Below the pieces are notes generated by a model. The model was not told where the DNA came from. It was given only the letters and a program-made list of their open reading frames with translations, and did no database searches. From NCBI GenBank assembly GCA_049601975.1, contig JBMYRC010000160.1, positions 1 to 8,783 on the forward strand: a DNA stretch of 8,783 nt, in the 5' to 3' direction. Numbering within the stretch: position 1 is the stretch's first letter; every line of letters begins with the position of its first letter. The DNA is from UBA6544 sp049601975. GTDB lineage: Bacteria > Pseudomonadota > Alphaproteobacteria > UBA8366. Shown here piece by piece: positions 5,774 to 8,783 of the stretch. The position numbers and the translations under genes are program-made.

Positions 5774-7168
5774 TCAATCCACCGGGGGGTGTTGTTCGTG
5801 AAACTTTGTGGCCTGTTCATAGGCGTGTCCAACACGGTAGACCGTGGCCTCGTCAAAGGCGCGCCCGGCGAATTGCACCGATAACGGCATGTTTTCGCCG
5901 TCGAAGCCGCTAGGCACCACGAGTGCAGGGTTGCCGATTACGTTGAAGGGCGTGCGAGACTGGCGAGAATATGTCCGCTCGAGTTCCGGCTCGTCGTCGA
6001 TATGGCAGGCGACCTGCATACTGGATGTGGTGATGACCGCATCGTAGGTCCGCATCAATTCGTCGAAGGTGTTTTTCATCTTCTCGCGGTGACGCATCGC
6101 CTGGACGTAATGGGTCGCGCGAATGAAAGCGCCCGGCATCAGACGCTCGCGGGTGAAATGGGCGTAGTCCCCGGGCTTTTCCTGCAGCCATTTTTCATGA
6201 ATGGCATATGCTTCAGAGAGCAGGATTACCCGATTGACCGCAGCATATTCGGAAAGCGGTGCCATCGACACTTCTTCGACGACTGCGCCTAGTTCGCGCA
6301 AGATTTCCGCAGCACCATCGACCGATGCCGCCATCTCCGGCTGGGCACCGAGATCCTTGGTATAGAATTGCCGGACCAATCCGATCCGCAAGCCTTTGAC
6401 CCCTTTGTCGAGATCGGCGGTGAAATCGACCGCTTCGGCCCGCGCACTAGCAGGGTCGCGCGGGTCGTGGCCGGAAATTGCTGTCAGCATGATCGCGTTG
6501 TCCGCGACCGTGCGAGTCAACGGACCAACGTTATCAAGGCTGAAAGATAGTGGCACAACACCTGCGCGGCTGACCCTGCCATAAGTTGGTTTTATACCCG
6601 CAAGATTACACATGGATGCTGGATGGCGTACTGAACCACCAGTGTCCGAACCGAGTGCGCCCGGCAGCAATCCAGCCGCCACGGCCGCGCCTGACCCGCT
6701 GGAGGAGCCGCCCGGGTGGCGGTCGGTATTCCAGGGATTGCGCGCCGGTGGCCACGGCAAATCGAAAGAGGGTCCGCCGATGGCGAATTCATGTGTTGCC
6801 ATCTTCCCCATGAAAATGCCGCCCGCCGCTTTCAGCTTTGCGGTCGTCGTGGCGTCAGTCTCGGCGACGTTATCCTGTAGCAGCTTCGAATGCGCTGTCG
6901 TCTTCAGGCCCGCATAGTCGATGATGTCCTTGAGGCCGTATGGAATGCCGTGCATCGGTCCCCGGTAGTTACCGCCTGAAATTTCCGCTTCCGCCTCTTT
7001 GGCATCCGCTCGGGCTTGATCTCCCGCGACCACTAAAAATGCATCGAGCTTCGGGTCGATCTTCTCGATCCGCGCCAACAGCGCTTCGACATACTCGACC
7101 GGGGAGAGATCGCCTTTGGCGATAAGTGCACCGGCCTCGGATATGCTCAGATAATGTAGATCGGTCAT
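5774..7168 (-). CDS. amidase-signature hydrolase (GatA-like)
   Basis: A 464-residue amidase-signature enzyme that hydrolyses an amide C-N bond to a carboxylate plus ammonia or amine. The full Ser-cisSer-Lys triad is visible: Lys80 in PYGLKD, cis-Ser155 in HPGGSSSGSG, nucleophile Ser179 in GSDTGGSVRHP. The spacing matches that of GatA (Lys79, Ser154, Ser178 in Staphylococcus aureus), so the core is intact and probably active. A PAFNVIGNP-like element (TPFNVIGNPALVVPSGF) closes the fold near the C-terminus. It is unlikely to be the tRNA amidotransferase itself because no gatB is near. The ATG at 7168 begins 3 bases after the stop of a small GatC/AtzG-like gene (TGA-GCC-ATG), with GAGG (complement of 7177-7180) 8 bases upstream. 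That coupling suggests the two products form a complex, as AtzE-AtzG and GatA-GatC do. The substrate is unknown. Confidence 0.93.
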   Translation of the reverse strand: MTDLHYLSISEAGALIAKGDLSPVEYVEALLARIEKIDPKLDAFLVVAGDQARADAKEAEAEISGGNYRGPMHGIPYGLKDIIDYAGLKTTAHSKLLQDNVAETDATTTAKLKAAGGIFMGKMATHEFAIGGPSFDLPWPPARNPWNTDRHPGGSSSGSGAAVAAGLLPGALGSDTGGSVRHPASMCNLAGIKPTYGRVSRAGVVPLSFSLDNVGPLTRTVADNAIMLTAISGHDPRDPASARAEAVDFTADLDKGVKGLRIGLVRQFYTKDLGAQPEMAASVDGAAEILRELGAVVEEVSMAPLSEYAAVNRVILLSEAYAIHEKWLQEKPGDYAHFTRERLMPGAFIRATHYVQAMRHREKMKNTFDELMRTYDAVITTSSMQVACHIDDEPELERTYSRQSRTPFNVIGNPALVVPSGFDGENMPLSVQFAGRAFDEATVYRVGHAYEQATKFHEQHPPVD

Positions 7169-7171
7169 GGC

Positions 7172-7360
7172 TCAGGCCTCGTCCCCGGCGCGATAAACAT
7201 GCGCCGGCTCATCCCAAATTGTCAGATCGTCGGGCATGCCGCGCGTGTGCTTTTGCTTGGCGTCGAGGGCTTTCTGCAATTCGTCCCAATGTCGCCCCTC
7301 GAGCTTATGCAGCCCAACGGCTTCGGCTTCGGCTTTTAACGCGTCGCTCGGATTGCTCAT
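7172..7360 (-). CDS. small GatC/AtzG-like amidase partner protein
   Basis: A 62-residue acidic, mostly helical small protein starting MSNPSDALKAEAEAVGLHKL and ending in EPAHVYRAGDEA. The C-terminal EPAxVYR resembles the EPAPVFR-type tail of AtzG-like (DUF4089) proteins, small GatC-like subunits that wrap around and stabilise amidases such as AtzE. It lies directly upstream of an amidase-signature gene with 3 bases between stop and start, the arrangement expected for such a partner. ATG at 7360 is preferred because AAGGA lies 9 bases upstream; an ATG at 7369 would sit against that site with no spacing. It is the first gene of the minus-strand operon. The partner role is inferred from position and a short motif, as the protein is too small for certainty. 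No clear sigma-70 promoter could be picked in 7361-7450. Confidence 0.72.
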   Translation of the reverse strand: MSNPSDALKAEAEAVGLHKLEGRHWDELQKALDAKQKHTRGMPDDLTIWDEPAHVYRAGDEA

Positions 7361-7530
7361 CCCATTCATTCCTTACTAATTGGCCCTAGGGAAAAGTTAC
7401 GTTGAAATTCTGCGTTGGGGAGGTCATCCGACTAAGTTTTGTCGAATACCTTCGCGGAAAGTTTACCAGAGGGCTCTTGTGGGCGATCTAATGTGGGTAA
7501 CGAATCCTTACAATTTCTAAAAGAAATATA
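7361..7530. other. divergent intergenic region
   Basis: 170 bases between the first gene of the minus-strand operon and the start of the plus-strand reading frame at 7531. It must carry the promoter of the operon and perhaps that of the broken gene. A TACAAT at 7509-7514 could be a plus-strand -10 box, but no fitting -35 is seen. The base composition falls toward AT from about 7430 onwards. No terminator, clear palindrome or RNA gene was recognised. Confidence 0.5.
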
Positions 7531-8250
7531 ATGATGAAAGTTAGGCATCTCATATTTTTGGTTTTCCTGACTGGACTCTTCATATTCCGGGCACCGACTG
7601 TAAGGGCCGACGAAGATGTTCCCATGACCGTGGATCGGATGAACTCCTTGATTGAGCAGATTGACGGGTCGGTCGTCCGTAAGAGCGGCGGCTATTGGAA
7701 CCTGAAGATCGTTGGTGTGTCGGTTTTGGTGATTGCGGATGCGTGTCATTACCGGATGCGTATTCTCGGGGTCATCGGCAAAGATTAATAAGCTGATCGG
7801 GAGGTTTATCTCCGCTTGATACAAGCAAACTTCGACTCATTACTCGTTGCCCGTTACGCCGTGGTACGTGGTGTCCTCTGGAGCGTGTTTCTGCATCCCT
7901 TGGGTTCATTGACTGAGAGTCAATTCCTGAAAGGCGTGGGACAAACGGTCAATCTGGCCCGTTTTTACGGTATTTCCATTTCATCGGGTTTGATGAAATT
8001 TGGTGGTGGTGACAGCAATGTTATTCGCGAACGTGAATTGATCGAAAAGCTGTTAAAAAAGGGAAATATGTTGTGGCACAAATTAGGCGAGCAAAAGAAA
8101 CTTTATGCTGCTGTGGCAATTAGGAATCTTGTCGCATTTAAGCACCCCTTGTTAGTCTACCCGGGGCTTATAAATGCCTACCGTAGCAATATTGGGAGGA
8201 CCGTATGTCCGACACGCCAGCTTGGCAGGGCGAGCTTTACGACCTGCTGA
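7531..8250 (+). pseudogene. secreted hypothetical protein gene broken by tandem stops
   Basis: Two reading frames in the same phase look like one gene. The first part (7531-7788, 85 residues) begins MMKVRHLIFLVFLTGLFIF, a signal peptide with a VRA-D cleavage site near residue 26, and runs to HYRMRILGVIGKD. Two consecutive TAA codons (7786-7791) stop it. Beyond them the same frame continues without break as ADREVYLRLIQANFDSLLVA and on through SSGLMKFGGGDS. A continuous domain seems to run across the stops; I recall similar uninterrupted hypothetical proteins with MTVDR and QANFD segments in alphaproteobacteria, but cannot name a function. The last 15 codons overlap the decarboxylase gene in another frame, so the true 3' end is probably earlier. 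There is no clear ribosome site at 7531. The second half could be re-initiated at TTG 7816 with GGGAGG 11 bases upstream. Base composition is AT-richer than all neighbours. Confidence 0.65.
8194..8200 (+). promoter_or_regulatory. strong ribosome binding site GGGAGGA
   Basis: GGGAGGA with its GGAGG core 5 bases before ATG 8205. It fixes the decarboxylase alpha-subunit start inside the tail of the broken upstream frame and shows that this downstream gene, not the tail, is the translated one. Confidence 0.8.
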
Positions 8251-8732
8251 AAAATGAATTTGATGTGACGCAATTCTCGTATGTGCCTGATGCGGGCCAC
8301 CGGGAGTTGATCAACCGTTCCATCGCCGATCCGGACGTCCATTCCGTCTCGGTGACCACTGAGGAGGAAGGCGTGGCGCTGCAATGCGGTGCGCATCTTG
8401 GTGGCGCGCGCAGCGTGTTGCTGATGCAGTCGAGCGGTGTCGGAAATTGCGTGAACTTTTTCTCGCTGGTTGCTCACGGACGGTTCCCGTTCCTGACGTT
8501 CGTCTCCATGCGTGGTGATTTCGGCGAAGGTAACGCTTGGCAATTGGCGATGGGTAAGTCGACGCAGCCTGTGCTCGAAGCATCCGGCATTACTTGTTTT
8601 GCTGTCGATCGGGAAGAGGGCCTCATCCCGACCGCGCGCGCCGCCTGCACCATGGCGTACCAATCCGATGATGCTATCGCGGTTCTGCTGACGCAGAAGC
8701 TGCTTGGCGCCAAAGCTTTCCCGAACGGATAG
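8205..8732 (+). CDS. TPP-dependent decarboxylase, alpha (PYR-domain) subunit
   Basis: A 175-residue protein equal to the N-terminal pyrimidine-binding domain of thiamine-pyrophosphate enzymes. It matches the stand-alone alpha subunit of two-part enzymes such as sulfopyruvate decarboxylase (ComD, about 170 residues) and the N-terminal half of phosphonopyruvate decarboxylase. Visible: FSYVPDAGH (24-32); TTEEEGVALQCGAHLGG (51-67), which carries the Glu (within 53-55) that activates the thiazolium cofactor; and VLLMQSSGVGNCVN (71-84). The partner subunit would supply the pyrophosphate- and Mg-binding domain, and a gene begins 10 bases downstream in the right position. The substrate is probably a 2-oxo acid with a charged tail, but sulfo-, phosphono- or another group cannot be chosen from this sequence. 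Confidence 0.88.
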   Translation: MSDTPAWQGELYDLLKNEFDVTQFSYVPDAGHRELINRSIADPDVHSVSVTTEEEGVALQCGAHLGGARSVLLMQSSGVGNCVNFFSLVAHGRFPFLTFVSMRGDFGEGNAWQLAMGKSTQPVLEASGITCFAVDREEGLIPTARAACTMAYQSDDAIAVLLTQKLLGAKAFPNG

Positions 8733-8742
8733 GAGAAACCAA

Positions 8743-8783
8743 ATGTCATCGAAACCAGGTCTCCGGCTCGGTCCGGACACGGA
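8743..8783 (+). CDS. start of next gene, probable TPP decarboxylase beta subunit (partial)
   Basis: ATG at 8743 has AGGAG (8731-8735) 7 bases upstream, overlapping the stop of the alpha-subunit gene. Only 13 complete codons are inside the window (MSSKPGLRLGPDT), too few to recognise a domain. The call rests on gene order: alpha (PYR) subunits of this type are normally followed by a beta subunit carrying the pyrophosphate-binding domain. The gene runs off the right edge. Confidence 0.6.
   Translation, partial: MSSKPGLRLGPDT

Noticed and set aside
8178..8780. A 200-residue minus-strand frame opposite the decarboxylase subunit gene.
   Set aside because: No recognisable domain, and it covers a gene with a strong ribosome site and clear TPP-enzyme motifs on the other strand.
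1..8783. CRISPR arrays, insertion sequences, tRNA or rRNA genes, and attachment sites.
   Set aside because: No regularly spaced repeats, transposase-like frames, terminal inverted repeats, or cloverleaf and rRNA signatures were seen on either strand by reading.

Overview
The window looks like a stretch of an alphaproteobacterial chromosome, probably a Rhodospirillales-type organism. The reasons are moderately high GC in the coding parts, a LysR regulator of a type common in that class, a CTGC-N3-GCAG operator typical of PhaR-controlled genes, and a small-RNA-like locus with C-rich loops. The assignment comes from recognition, not from any search.

Layout. (1) 89-979, plus strand: a LysR-type regulator. 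(2) 980-1362: a 383-base intergenic region that is not empty. It holds a perfect TGCTGCA-A-TGCAGCA palindrome, a run of small hairpins with CUCCC/CCUCCC loops and a textbook intrinsic terminator. Together these look like a small RNA gene of the kind known in alphaproteobacteria (alpha-r8/MmgR or Cuckoo-like). After it come the upstream region and ribosome binding site of the next gene. (3) 1363-2226, plus strand: an isocitrate lyase/PEP mutase superfamily enzyme without the usual signature residues. (4) 2229-7360, minus strand: a tight six-gene operon. In transcription order it encodes a 62-residue GatC/AtzG-like protein, an amidase-signature hydrolase, an LLM-class flavin/F420 oxidoreductase, a DUF1028 protein, an enoyl-CoA hydratase/isomerase-family protein and an acyl-CoA dehydrogenase-family protein. 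It converges on gene 3 with only 2 bases between the stop codons. (5) 7531-8250, plus strand: a visibly AT-richer gene for a signal-peptide protein, interrupted by two consecutive in-frame TAA codons; it reads as a pseudogene. (6) 8205-8732 and 8743 to the right edge, plus strand: the alpha subunit of a two-subunit thiamine-pyrophosphate decarboxylase (sulfopyruvate/phosphonopyruvate decarboxylase type) and the first codons of the gene behind it, probably the beta subunit.

How the genes may work together. The minus-strand operon combines an amide hydrolase with its likely small partner, a flavin monooxygenase-like enzyme, an Ntn-hydrolase-like DUF1028 protein and two CoA-thioester-type enzymes. 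That suits catabolism of an amide- or imide-containing compound: oxidation, then amide cleavage, then acyl processing. No CoA ligase and no transporter lie inside the window. The two CoA-family enzymes both lack textbook catalytic acids, so they may do something other than standard beta-oxidation. The substrate cannot be told from sequence alone. The best candidates for something under-described are this operon and the PhaR-box/small-RNA locus.
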